The notes: generated by a model from the sequence alone, not told the origin. A stretch of DNA of 64,000 nucleotides from Natranaerovirga hydrolytica (GCF_004339095.1 NZ_SMGQ01000012.1:186001-250000), one strand, 5' to 3'. Shown: positions 1-8,847, counted from the first letter of the stretch. Program-made: numbers and translations.

Positions 1-924
1 TAAAAATTCACCAGAAGGATGGATATTAAAATCTCTTGGTAGTTCTCCTAAAGTGTCTGTATGAGAAAGTAATTTTAACGTTCCTATATTGTCTTGTATT
101 TTATAGCAAACGATACTGTTGTGTCCTCTATTAGACGCGTATAAATAATTACCATCGGGACTCACATGTATGGCACTTCCTAAGTTTTCTTTTTTGAAAT
201 CTTTTGGTAATGTTGAGAGTGTTTGAATAATAGTAAATTTATTTTTCTTTGAGTTATATTCTAAAACATTAATCTCTGAGGTTAGTTCACAAAGAACGTA
301 AGCATAATTTTCTTGTGGATGAAAAGACAGATGTCTTGGTCCAGATCCACTTTTAAAAGGTAAAGTTCTCTTAGGGTCTAAAGTGATTGTGCCATTCTTA
401 AATTCATAAACAACTAACATGTCAGCGCCTAAATCCAAAGTATAGATATATTTATTATCAGAGCTGCTGGTAATATAATGAACATGGGATTGTTTTTGGC
501 GTTTTTTATGGGGGCCTTTGCCTTCATGATAGCGAATGGTGCTGGGTTCACCTAAGCTTTTATCAGGTTGGATAGGGTATATTTCAACAGCGCCTTTTCT
601 ATAATTAGCACATAATAAATGTTCTTCTGTAGAGTCTAAATGAATATGACTATTAGGTGGACCGTCTATTGTAACAGAGTTTATTGATTTTAAGTTAAAG
701 TCTGAATCGATTTGAAATGAAGACAAACTGCCATTCTCCCCAGACATAGATATAGTATATAAGTAATTAGCATCTTTAGTAACACTAAGATAAGTAGGGT
801 GTTTGATTTCAGTAGCTAACTCAACGCTTTGTATAACTTTTGTTTTAGGATCAATAACTGCTTTGTAAATACCTTGGCTGTCCTTTTCTGTATAAGTTCC
901 AATATAAGCAATTATAGCATTCAT
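1..924 (-). CDS. Lactonase family protein (7-bladed beta-propeller), 3' end outside window
   Basis: The reading frame is open from an ATG at 924 (minus strand) to the window edge, giving the first 308 residues. It starts MNAIIAYIGTYTEKDSQGIY, and repeated blade-like segments follow (HPTYLSVTKDANYLYT, GPRHLSFHPQENYAYV, AIHVSPDGNYLYASNR). These are typical of the 6-phosphogluconolactonase/YkgB (Pgl-type) lactonase family, usually about 340-350 residues, so roughly 35-45 residues are missing. A strong ribosome site (AAAGGAGG, minus strand, near 931-938) fixes the start. Family members hydrolyse lactones such as 6-phosphogluconolactone in the cytoplasm, but many homologues have no proven substrate. 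No neighbour in the window hints at its pathway. Confidence 0.88.
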   Translation of the reverse strand, partial: MNAIIAYIGTYTEKDSQGIYKAVIDPKTKVIQSVELATEIKHPTYLSVTKDANYLYTISMSGENGSLSSFQIDSDFNLKSINSVTIDGPPNSHIHLDSTEEHLLCANYRKGAVEIYPIQPDKSLGEPSTIRYHEGKGPHKKRQKQSHVHYITSSSDNKYIYTLDLGADMLVVYEFKNGTITLDPKRTLPFKSGSGPRHLSFHPQENYAYVLCELTSEINVLEYNSKKNKFTIIQTLSTLPKDFKKENLGSAIHVSPDGNYLYASNRGHNSIVCYKIQDNIGTLKLLSHTDTLGELPRDFNIHPSGEFL

Positions 925-1199
925 AATATGCCTCCTTTGTAAAATTTGAGTTAATTATAGTATAACACAATTTTATCTTTTGCTGTTATTATATATAATG
1001 GTTTTTATAAAGCAAAATATTTATTAGTGGTTAAAATAGTACAAAAAATAAAGTTGGATTATAAGTATTTTATAAAGTATTTTAATGTAAAGTAGTATAT
1101 AATTAATATAAGCATTTGGCGGAAGTTGTCGATATAATAGGTAAGCGTATTTACTGCAGCGTGTCATTAAAATGTAGAAAAATAGAATCATATATCATA
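925..1199. other. Intergenic spacer upstream of the lactonase
   Basis: Very AT-rich spacer between the lactonase start and the repeat array. I see TATAAT-like hexamers on the minus strand near 955-965 but no convincing partner -35 box, and no gene. Confidence 0.4.
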
Positions 1200-1509
1200 T
1201 TAACCTGCCCTGTGTAGCTCCAAAACTGGTAGCCACACAGGTTATCAATGAAAATGTAAAAACTAAATCCTTGCGAGCAAATTTCCTTTTTACATCTTCA
1301 TATTAACGAAACTTATGCCTCTTACTGGCGTAAGAGACACAAGTTTCGCTGAAAGTCTAATTTCCAAATCCTTACAAGTATGTTTGCAAATTACACTTTC
1401 ATATAAACCTTGCAACATGCCTTCCGCTGCGGTACAGGCACAAGATTTCAATGAAAGTTTAATCTCCAAATCTTTGCAAGCAAGTTTGCAGATAGAACTT
1501 TCATATTAA
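1200..1509 (+). repeat. Tandem array of three modular palindromic repeat units
   Basis: There are three adjacent units: 1200-1306, 1307-1406 and 1407-1509 (107, 100 and 103 bp). Each has a variable head hairpin and a conserved tail hairpin. The tail opens with TGAAAGT-like sequence, has CAAATCCTTGCAAG in the centre, and closes with ACTTTCATATTAA. The heads are of three types: AACCTG...CAGGTT (unit 1), GAAACTT...AAGTTTC with CTCTTAC/GTAAGAG (unit 2), and a GCCT...AGGC hairpin (unit 3). Units end in TTAA (ATAA in unit 2). Related single or partial copies occur at 13141-13250, 27968-28073, about 33040-33097, 34378-34430, 39903-40075, 47391-47412 and 47697-47808. No transposase is nearby. The same reading frame is open in most copies (see findings), but no ribosome site precedes it. 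Confidence 0.9.
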
Positions 1510-1574
1510 GTTGGAGGCTAGGAAGAGTTTTTTGATTTGGGCACCTTAAAAACTTGGAGCTTATGGTGCAACCG

Positions 1575-1608
1575 GCCAACAATTAGACTGTCTAATTGTT
1601 GGCATTTT
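1575..1608 (+). terminator. Rho-independent terminator-like hairpin
   Basis: A perfect 13-bp stem (GCCAACAATTAGA and its complement) with loop CTG is followed by ATTTTTATTAT. It lies between the repeat array and the chemoreceptor gene. With no gene upstream on this strand it may end a short transcript or act as an attenuator in the receptor's leader. Confidence 0.75.
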
Positions 1609-1662
1609 TATTATAATGCATTCAATAACTACTAAATATAAGTCTAAAAGGAGTGACTCACA

Positions 1663-3654
1663 ATGAAAAGCATAAGAACGAAGTTAATTTTATCTTTTTC
1701 TATTTTCATTTTAGTAATATCAGGTATTTTTGGAACCCTTGCACTATACACCACATCTGTTGGTATACGAGAGGAAGTGGAAAATGCACTAACCGTTTTA
1801 TCTGAGGAAGGAAGCAAGTTAGTTAGAAGTGAACTGAGTACATATCAATCCATATTAGAAACGGTGGCCAGTAGAGATGAAATCATCTCTATGGATTGGG
1901 AGGTTCAACAAGAAGCGTTAATAGATGCCTTTAACAAACAATCCAATTTTTTAACCTTTGGTGTGGTTTATCCAGATGGGACAACACGGTATTATGATGG
2001 AGATACAGCTCAGTTAGGTGATAGAGATTATGTCAGAAAAGCTTTTGATGGAGAATCTAATGTTTCCAATGTATTAATCAGTCGCGTTACCAATGGGCCA
2101 GTGGTTATGGTGGCAGTGCCAATTAAAGATAATAATAAGGTGGTAGGGGTGTTAATAGCTAGAGGAGAAGGAGAATTTCTAAGCAATATTACAAATGCAA
2201 TTGCTTTTGGTGAAAAAGGGTACACATTTGTTATAAATGATGAAGGAACAGTTATGTCTCATCCACAAAGCGAACAAGTATTAAGCCAATTTAATCCCAT
2301 TATTGAAGCTCAGGAGAATTCAGAATATGACACACAAGCAAAGATATTTCAAAAAATATTGGATCAAAAAAATGGGATTATAGAGTATGAATTAGAAGGA
2401 GAAAGCCTATATGCAGGGTTTACTACCATAGAAGATACCCGCTGGATAATGGTAACAGTAGCCAATCAAGATGAAGCCTTATCTAGAATACCAGAACTTC
2501 AAACAAATATCCTTATAGTCACCATCATGTTATTTTTAGTCAGTATTTTGATAGCTATTGTGATTGGAAACTCTATTGCTAAACCTATAAAAAGAACCGT
2601 GGAGTATGGAAATAAAATAGCAAATTTAGATATTGGAGAAAATATTCCAGAGAAGTTATTAGGTAGAAAAGATGAAATAGGTCATTTGGCAAAATCCTTT
2701 CAGTATATAAAAGAAGCTTTATTAGAGTTTATTAAAAATATAGAAAACAGTTCTTTAGAAGTGACATCTGCTTCAGAAGAGTTAATGGCTACAAGTATGC
2801 AATCTGCACAAGCAACGGATGAAATTGCAAAAACCATTGAAGAAATAGCCAATGGAGCGACACATCAAGCCCAAAGCTCAGGAGAAGGAGCAGAGTATGC
2901 TAATGGTTTAGGAAATTTAATAGAAAAAGAAATTTTTTATATAAAAACTCTTAATGAATCAACGAAGGAAGTAGATGGTTTGAAAGATGAAGGAATCCAT
3001 TCTATAAAAGAATTGCTTCATAATACACAAAATAATAAAGAAGCTTCAATAAAGGTTAGTGAAGTAATTTCAAAGGCCAATGATAGCGCAGAGAAAATTG
3101 AAACAGCCAGTCAAATGATTGCTAATATCTCACAACAAACCAATTTGCTTGCACTCAACGCTGCTATTGAAGCATCAAGAGCAGGCGAAGCAGGAAGAGG
3201 GTTTGCAGTAGTTGCAGAAGAAATTAGAAAGCTTGCAGAGCAATCAAGTACGTTTACAAAAGATATTTCAGGTGAAATAAACGATTTAACCAGTAAAATT
3301 AAAAGCGTTGTGGACACAATGGGGCAACTAGAAAATAGTGTGGATGAGCAAAGTAAAAGTGTAGAAAACACCAATCATAAGTTCTTAAGCATTGCAGCTT
3401 CAATTGAAAAGATGAATGACATTATTAATAGTGTTAACCAATCCAGTCATGATATGGAAATGAAAAAGAATGAGGTTATTAAAGTAATCAATGATTTATC
3501 TGCAATATCAGAAGAAAATGCAGCGGGAACTCAGCAAGTATCTGCTTCAGTAGAAGAACAAACGGCATCAATGGCTCAAATTGCAGATGCCAGTGAGGCA
3601 TTATCTCAGTTAGCAGAAAAAATGAAAACTTATATTAAAAAAATGAAATATTAA
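1663..3654 (+). CDS. Methyl-accepting chemotaxis protein with dCache sensor
   Basis: A 663-residue membrane chemoreceptor. TM1 is at about residues 7-29. The large extracytoplasmic segment (about 30-280) has the layout of a double-Cache (PDC) ligand-binding domain, including [16 protein letters not shown]2 is at about 282-306, HAMP at about 307-360, and the signalling domain with its hairpin tip ([18 protein letters not shown]) begins near residue 491. The tip binds CheW/CheA in the polar array. A good site (AAAGGAGTGA) precedes the ATG. It is a single gene closed by a terminator at 3664-3690. The ligand cannot be predicted; dCache receptors often bind amino acids or organic acids. No CheW pentapeptide tail is visible at the C-terminus. 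Confidence 0.96.
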   Translation: MKSIRTKLILSFSIFILVISGIFGTLALYTTSVGIREEVENALTVLSEEGSKLVRSELSTYQSILETVASRDEIISMDWEVQQEALIDAFNKQSNFLTFGVVYPDGTTRYYDGDTAQLGDRDYVRKAFDGESNVSNVLISRVTNGPVVMVAVPIKDNNKVVGVLIARGEGEFLSNITNAIAFGEKGYTFVINDEGTVMSHPQSEQVLSQFNPIIEAQENSEYDTQAKIFQKILDQKNGIIEYELEGESLYAGFTTIEDTRWIMVTVANQDEALSRIPELQTNILIVTIMLFLVSILIAIVIGNSIAKPIKRTVEYGNKIANLDIGENIPEKLLGRKDEIGHLAKSFQYIKEALLEFIKNIENSSLEVTSASEELMATSMQSAQATDEIAKTIEEIANGATHQAQSSGEGAEYANGLGNLIEKEIFYIKTLNESTKEVDGLKDEGIHSIKELLHNTQNNKEASIKVSEVISKANDSAEKIETASQMIANISQQTNLLALNAAIEASRAGEAGRGFAVVAEEIRKLAEQSSTFTKDISGEINDLTSKIKSVVDTMGQLENSVDEQSKSVENTNHKFLSIAASIEKMNDIINSVNQSSHDMEMKKNEVIKVINDLSAISEENAAGTQQVSASVEEQTASMAQIADASEALSQLAEKMKTYIKKMKY

Positions 3655-3663
3655 AAAATCTGA

Positions 3664-3690
3664 GAGTATCGACTTTGTCGATACTCTTTT
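3664..3690 (+). terminator. Terminator of the dCache chemoreceptor
   Basis: The 10-bp stem GAGTATCGAC/GTCGATACTC with loop TTT is followed by TTTT, ten bases after the stop codon. Confidence 0.9.
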
Positions 3691-3708
3691 GATATACTCT
3701 AGGTGGTT

Positions 3709-3806
3709 AAGGGATTTTTATTATATATAAGTTTCAGAAACCCGCAACCATGCCTGGTTGCAAGGGTTTCGCTACGCCATTACACTTATATATAATAAAA
3801 GCCCTT
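3709..3806. repeat. 98-bp nested palindrome
   Basis: The outer arms AAGGG...CCCTT continue into a 17-bp stem (TTTTATTATATATAAGT and its complement, 3716-3732 with 3784-3800). Inside sits a second hairpin, GAAACCCGCAACCA paired with TGGTTGCaaGGGTTTC. It does not resemble the modular repeat of this window and has no second copy here. It could be a miniature mobile element or a structured intergenic RNA. Confidence 0.7.
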
Positions 3807-3836
3807 GTTCCTATGAGTTTGTCTACAGTCTGAAAA

Positions 3837-3867
3837 CTGTTGAAGATATATCTTCAACAGATTTTTT
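3837..3867 (+). terminator. Strong terminator-like hairpin
   Basis: A perfect self-complementary stem, CTGTTGAAGATATATCTTCAACAG cut here as CTGTTGAAGATA plus its complement, is followed by ATTTTTTTCTTTTTT. It isolates the feo operon from upstream transcription. Confidence 0.85.
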
Positions 3868-3987
3868 TCTTTTTTAAGTAATCAATACAAAGAATGGTCT
3901 TATACGCAGGAGGACTATTGTAAAAAACCATTATAGCCAAAAATTAAAAAAGTATTCAAATGTATTAAATAAAGTACAATAAAGTAA

Positions 3988-4041
3988 TTGAAAATGTGTA
4001 TCATTAATGATATAATTACCATGAAAATGATATTAGTTATC
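3988..4041 (+). promoter_or_regulatory. feo promoter with overlapping iron-type operators
   Basis: TTGAAA (3988-3993), a 17-base spacer, then TATAAT (4011-4016) gives a consensus sigma-A promoter. A perfect palindrome TATCATTAATGATA (3999-4012) fills the spacer and touches the -10 box. A second site downstream, GAAAATGATATTAGTTATC (4023-4041), matches the classical Fur box at 15 of 19 positions. Position and sequence imply repression by a Fur- or DtxR-family metalloregulator when iron is plentiful. Confidence 0.8.
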
Positions 4042-4058
4042 AACAAGGAGGGACTTAA

Positions 4059-4274
4059 ATGCCTTTATATACGTTTAATAAAAAACAAAGTTGTATTGTA
4101 GAAAAAATGCCTCAAAATGATTTGTTACAAGCTATTGGAATAAGAGAGGGTGTAACTTTATCTATTTTATCAAGACAGCCTTTTGGTGGTCCAATTGTAA
4201 TCAAATTAAACAACCGCAGTGTTGCAATTGATAAAAATGTTGCTCAAGAAATCACTGCAAGGTTGGTGAGTTAG
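4059..4274 (+). CDS. feoA: FeoA, ferrous iron transport protein A
   Basis: A 71-residue SH3-like FeoA domain protein, the usual length for the family. It has the typical pattern LLQAIGIREGVTLSILSRQPFGGPIVIKL with a glycine-rich turn. FeoA is a small cytoplasmic partner thought to regulate the FeoB transporter. Its start is fixed by AAGGAGGGACTTAA before the ATG. It stops directly against the TTG start of feoB, so the two are translationally linked. The upstream operator predicts induction under iron limitation. Confidence 0.95.
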   Translation: MPLYTFNKKQSCIVEKMPQNDLLQAIGIREGVTLSILSRQPFGGPIVIKLNNRSVAIDKNVAQEITARLVS

Positions 4275-6029
4275 TTGAAAACATGTCACTCAGTAGAAGA
4301 AAAAGATTTTAATTCACAAGATGCTATTTTACTAATGGGAAATCCTAATGTGGGGAAAAGTGTTGTATTTTCTAAGTTAACAGGCAGGAGTGTTATGTCT
4401 GCTAATTATACAGGTACAACAGTTGCTTTTACAAAAGGAGATATCGTCCATAAAGGTCAAGTAGCATCTTTAATTGATGTTCCAGGAACATATACATTAG
4501 AAGCTACTTCACCAGCTGAAGAAGTAGCTATCGATATGCTTAAAAAAGGTGGAAAAGTTGTCGTATGTGTTTTAGATGCTACCAATTTAGAGCGAAATCT
4601 TAATTTAGCCTTTCAACTAAAAGAATACAAGATTCCAGTTGTATTTGCACTGAATCTTATGGATGTAGCTCAGCGTCAAGGCATACAAATTGATGTAAAA
4701 ACTTTATCGCAAGAGTTAGGTGCCCCTGTCATTGAAACAGTGGCAACCCATAATAAAGGGTTAAATACATTAAGAGAAGAAATTTTTAAGATCTACAACG
4801 CTAATGAAGAAGCAGAACCTACCCAAATGACTAAGGAAGAAAGATGGAAAAAAGTTGGCGAAATCTGTGAAAAAGTTCAAACCATAGAACCAAAAGAACC
4901 AACTTTTATTGATAAATTAGGGGATTGGACCATGCAGCCTTTTCCAGGCATTCCCATTGCTATACTGGTATTAGCCCTTGCATTAGGAATTGTAGTGGGT
5001 GGTGGTAAAGGTCTTAGAGGGGCGGTGTTGTTGCCTCTTGTAAATGGTATTATTGTTCCTTTTATTCGGAATATAGTAGAGATTTTTGTACAAGAAGGTT
5101 TGATCTACAATATCCTTGTTGGAGAATTTGGGGTATTGGTTAAGGGGATCGAATGGCCCTTTGCTTTGATTTTACCTTATGTATTGCTGTTTTACATAGT
5201 ATTATCTTTCTTAGAAGATAGTGGTTATTTACCTAGAATTGGTGTGTTAGTAGATGGTGCACTAAGAAAATTAGGGTTGCCTGGCGGTAATATCGTGCCT
5301 TTTATAATGGGATATGGGTGCGCCGTTCCAGCTATTTTAGGTACTAGAGCAGCCACCACGTATAAAGAACGATTGATTGTAGCATCCCTTATATCCTTAG
5401 CTGTGCCTTGTACTGCGCAAACAGGTGCATTCTTTTCTTTGTTAGGAGACGAATCGGTGTTTGTACTGATTGGCGTTTATCTTATATCCTTTGTTGCTAT
5501 TATTGTAACAGGTATGGCATTAAATAAGATGTTGCCAGGAAAAAGCGGACCCATGTTATTAGAAATCCCCAATTTGCTATTACCAAGCAAAGGTACTTTG
5601 TTTAAAAAGATTTGGATGAGATTAAAGCACTTTTTAGTAGAGGCAGAAGTGCCTATGATGCTGGGTATTTTGTTGGCTGCCATTATTGCAGAAACAGGAT
5701 TGTTAAATGTAATTGGTACAGCATTAGAGCCATTAATGGTTAATTGGTTAGGCCTTCCAAAAGAAGCTAGCTTATCATTGTTATTAGGTATTATTAGAAG
5801 AGAATTAGCGGTTATGCCATTGTTAGATATGGATTTAAGTATGATTCAGGTGATGGTTGGTTCGGTAGTGGCATTGTTTTATATCCCATGTTTATCCGTT
5901 TTTGCAGTATTAGTAAAAGAGTTTAAATTAAAAGTAGCACTTTTATTATCAGCTTCAACAATTGTATTTGCGTTATTTTTTGGAGGCGTAGTGAATCAAG
6001 TTGCTAAACTGATTGGTATGATAGGTTAG
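4275..6029 (+). CDS. feoB: FeoB, ferrous iron transporter (GTPase-permease)
   Basis: A 584-residue inner-membrane Fe(II) transporter. The N-terminal G domain has G1 GNPNVGKS (22-29), G3 DVPG and G4 NLMD. It is followed by the membrane part from about residue 215, with the two gate motifs: GYGCAVPAI (about 346) and VPCTAQTGAF (about 377), each carrying the conserved Cys. It is shorter than the roughly 700-770 residues of E. coli-type FeoB, mainly in the soluble linker and C-terminus; no FeoC-like domain is present. The start is TTG, touching the feoA stop, with GGTGAG just upstream inside feoA. A start further in would damage G1. Confidence 0.96.
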   Translation: MKTCHSVEEKDFNSQDAILLMGNPNVGKSVVFSKLTGRSVMSANYTGTTVAFTKGDIVHKGQVASLIDVPGTYTLEATSPAEEVAIDMLKKGGKVVVCVLDATNLERNLNLAFQLKEYKIPVVFALNLMDVAQRQGIQIDVKTLSQELGAPVIETVATHNKGLNTLREEIFKIYNANEEAEPTQMTKEERWKKVGEICEKVQTIEPKEPTFIDKLGDWTMQPFPGIPIAILVLALALGIVVGGGKGLRGAVLLPLVNGIIVPFIRNIVEIFVQEGLIYNILVGEFGVLVKGIEWPFALILPYVLLFYIVLSFLEDSGYLPRIGVLVDGALRKLGLPGGNIVPFIMGYGCAVPAILGTRAATTYKERLIVASLISLAVPCTAQTGAFFSLLGDESVFVLIGVYLISFVAIIVTGMALNKMLPGKSGPMLLEIPNLLLPSKGTLFKKIWMRLKHFLVEAEVPMMLGILLAAIIAETGLLNVIGTALEPLMVNWLGLPKEASLSLLLGIIRRELAVMPLLDMDLSMIQVMVGSVVALFYIPCLSVFAVLVKEFKLKVALLLSASTIVFALFFGGVVNQVAKLIGMIG

Positions 6030-6061
6030 GGGTTTAAATGAATATTAAATAGGTGACGAAT

Positions 6062-6607
6062 ATGAATATTATAGGATATTATACAAAAAAACTAGAAAAA
6101 ATCGTTTCATCCAATGCTATAAGCCTTGCGTTAATGGAAAAGTACTATGAAAAGGAAGTTAACAGAGAGATTAATATCGGGGAAATAACAAAAAAAGACA
6201 GAGTGTTGTGTATTGGAGGAGGACCTGTGCCTTGTACGGCGATGGTAATTGCTAAAAAAACCCAAGCGAAAGTTGTTGTGGTGGATAACGATGAAGCATC
6301 TGTGGTACAGGCAAGAACTCTCATTCAAAAATTAAATCTAGGTCATAAAATAGAAGTTATAGAAGCCGATGGAGAAAATGTGTATCCCAATACATTTTCG
6401 GTCATACACATAGCGAGACAAGTATGTCCCAAAGAAAAGGTCATTTCTTTTATGCTTAACAATGTATCAAAAGGGACACGTATACTGGTTAGGACACCTA
6501 AAAAGGGGCTTTCATTGTTATATGATAAAAATAGTTGTTGTAAAGCTTGTCATAAAGAAAATAAAAAAGAAGTAAACCTAAAGGGAACGTTGTTGTTGGT
6601 TAGATAG
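6062..6607 (+). CDS. Nicotianamine-synthase-like SAM-dependent enzyme
   Basis: About 181 residues. GGGPVPCTA matches the SAM-binding GSGPLPLTS of nicotianamine synthases, and the order of later blocks also fits that family: VDNDEASVVQARTLI, then VIHIARQVCPKEKVISFML, then GTRILVRTPKKGLSLLYDK. Plant and archaeal NAS and bacterial CntL make metal-chelating nicotianamine-type molecules from SAM. The chain is shorter than those (about 260-320), so this is a minimal core. The C-terminus carries CCKACHK, a possible metal site. The ATG at 6062 has AGGTGA five bases upstream; the GTG at 6053 overlaps that site and is less likely. It sits 32 bases after feoB, so a role in iron handling is inferred. No opine dehydrogenase (CntM-like) or histidine racemase is next to it. 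Confidence 0.7.
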   Translation: MNIIGYYTKKLEKIVSSNAISLALMEKYYEKEVNREINIGEITKKDRVLCIGGGPVPCTAMVIAKKTQAKVVVVDNDEASVVQARTLIQKLNLGHKIEVIEADGENVYPNTFSVIHIARQVCPKEKVISFMLNNVSKGTRILVRTPKKGLSLLYDKNSCCKACHKENKKEVNLKGTLLLVR

Positions 6608-6631
6608 ATTTACAGTGAAAGAAGGATCATA

Positions 6632-7618
6632 ATGAAAAAAAAATGGTTACTGTTCTTATTAGGCATATTAGCAGTAGTAACATTACTCATTGTCTCTGAT
6701 TTAGAAAAGGTATGGTCGGGAATCGTTGGTATTGGATTGAAAAATATTATTGCATTATGTTGTATGCAGTTGTTTACAATGCTACTCATTAACATTCAAT
6801 GGACGAGCATTAGTCGATATGCAGGGGTCAAAAGTTCATTTAAAAAAATTGTGGACATTAATTTGACAGGTACATTTGTAGAATCTGTTACACCAGCAGT
6901 AAAAGCTGGTGGCGAGTTAACTAAAGTTATTATGTTTAGCAATACATATCATATTACTAAAGGAAGTGCTACAGCTATTGTAAGCATACAAAAAGTAGTT
7001 AGTATAACTGCTTTTTTACTTTTAAATATAATAAGTTTAGTTATGTTTATTGTTTCATATAGTGATACCATACATTTTAGTGTGGTTGTATTCAGTTTTG
7101 TTTTTATATTGATAATGACTCTATTATTAATAATGACTGTTTTTTATAATGAAAAAATTAAATGTTTAATTTTAAAAGCACCTTTTATAAAAAATAAAGA
7201 GAAGGTCAAAGAATTTTTTAATCATTTTAATGAAACCATAAAAAAAGTTATGGAGAGAAAAGCTTTTTTTATAAGACAATTGTTACTTTCTACTTTGATT
7301 TGGAGTTTTTTTCCTATCAAAGCCTATTATATAGTGCTTGTAATGGGGATTAATCTACACTTTATAACTATGGCAATGATAACATATATCACATATATGA
7401 TAGGGATGTTACCTTTGCTACCAGGCGGACTAGGCACATTTGAAGGCAGTTTAATTATGCTTTTAGCACCTTTTAGCGTAGCAATGGATCAAGGAATGGT
7501 TATTGCTTTTGTACTAAGATTTGTAACGTTTTGGTTTGTTTTTACTACCAGTGCTATTTATTTAGGATGCAAATTTATTTATAAAAACATTTTTAAGGGG
7601 AATCTACAATGCAATTAA
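6632..7618 (+). CDS. Lysylphosphatidylglycerol synthase-like membrane (flippase-fold) protein
   Basis: A 328-residue polytopic membrane protein with about eight hydrophobic segments. It has the signature of the LPG_synthase_TM (UPF0104/AglD, MprF flippase half) family: SISRYAGVKSSFKKIVDINLTGTF near 58 and a late PLLPGGLGTFEGSLI. There is no C-terminal aminoacyl-transferase domain, so it is not a full MprF. Related proteins move or recognise lipid-linked substrates. It lies 24 bases after the NAS-like gene and overlaps the next gene by 10 bases, indicating one transcript with a lipid-synthesis enzyme. The substrate is unknown. Confidence 0.8.
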   Translation: MKKKWLLFLLGILAVVTLLIVSDLEKVWSGIVGIGLKNIIALCCMQLFTMLLINIQWTSISRYAGVKSSFKKIVDINLTGTFVESVTPAVKAGGELTKVIMFSNTYHITKGSATAIVSIQKVVSITAFLLLNIISLVMFIVSYSDTIHFSVVVFSFVFILIMTLLLIMTVFYNEKIKCLILKAPFIKNKEKVKEFFNHFNETIKKVMERKAFFIRQLLLSTLIWSFFPIKAYYIVLVMGINLHFITMAMITYITYMIGMLPLLPGGLGTFEGSLIMLLAPFSVAMDQGMVIAFVLRFVTFWFVFTTSAIYLGCKFIYKNIFKGNLQCN

Positions 7619-8157
7619 AAAAAGCAATTCCAAATCTAATTACATGCATGAATATATGTCTAGGCACACTAGCAATCCTTACAATAGTTTGTAACGAAAG
7701 TGAATCCAAATACTTAATTGCATCTATAATGATCTTTGTAGCAGGGTTTGGAGATTATTTAGACGGTAAAGTTGCAAGGCTATTAAACGCAGAATCTGAA
7801 TTAGGCAAACAATTAGATTCATCGTCGGATATAATGGTTTTTGGGTTGGCTCCAGTCATTGTTGGATTTAGTTTGTATATGAATCAGTTAAATTACATAG
7901 GGTATGTTGTGTTTTTAGTATACGTTTTAGCAGGAACATATAGGTTGGCAAGATATAATATAACCAAGTTTGAAGGTGCTTATATAGGATTGCCTATAAC
8001 CCTTGCAGGCTTAATTGTAAGCCTTTTAAATATAATACATTGGTATTTTATTTATTATAAAGAGCATAAAAGCATCTATGTTTATGTTACCCATCTTATC
8101 ATTTTAATAGTGTCTTATTTAATGATTTCCAAAATACAAGTAAAAAAAATAAAATAA
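7609..8157 (+). CDS. CDP-alcohol phosphatidyltransferase (PssA-like)
   Basis: A 182-residue membrane enzyme with the full CDP-alcohol phosphotransferase motif D-x2-D-G-x2-A-R-x8-G-x3-D-x3-D at about residues 49-75. The four Asp residues bind the metal and CDP-diacylglycerol. Length, early motif position and the starting KKAIPNLITCMNICLG resemble CDP-diacylglycerol-serine O-phosphatidyltransferase (PssA), but PgsA-like or archaetidylserine-like specificity cannot be excluded. It overlaps the preceding flippase-like gene by 10 bases, suggesting that lipid synthesis and translocation are linked. Confidence 0.85.
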   Translation: MQLKKAIPNLITCMNICLGTLAILTIVCNESESKYLIASIMIFVAGFGDYLDGKVARLLNAESELGKQLDSSSDIMVFGLAPVIVGFSLYMNQLNYIGYVVFLVYVLAGTYRLARYNITKFEGAYIGLPITLAGLIVSLLNIIHWYFIYYKEHKSIYVYVTHLIILIVSYLMISKIQVKKIK

Positions 8158-8232
8158 AAATCCTTGATTTTATAGAGAGAACTATTATACAATATGGATA
8201 ATGTGAAAAGTGATAGTTAGTTTATTTTTTAG

Positions 8233-8718
<486 letters not shown>

Positions 8719-8803
8719 TAAGGAATAGAAGTTTAGATGTCTTGAAATTGAGATTCTAAACCCAATAATCAATTATATTATTTAATATATAAGATTAACT
8801 GAT

Positions 8804-8847
8804 ACGCCTCTTATGCGACGGTAGTTTAGCATAAGAGGCGTTCTTTT
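8804..8847 (+). terminator. Terminator after the YhcH-family gene
   Basis: The 13-bp perfect stem ACGCCTCTTATGC / GCATAAGAGGCGT has a 12-base loop and is followed by TCTTTT. Confidence 0.88.

Noticed and set aside
1315-1509. 64-codon ORF across the repeat array
   Set aside because: It has no ribosome site, and its two-fold peptide repeat follows from two repeat units 102 bases apart. Treated as a property of the repeat, not as a gene.
1200-1509. CRISPR array
   Set aside because: Units are adjacent hairpins of about 100 bp without unique spacers, and no cas genes are present.
1510-1574. c-di-GMP riboswitch before the first chemoreceptor
   Set aside because: I looked for the GEMM core because such receptors often carry one; the conserved bases are not there.
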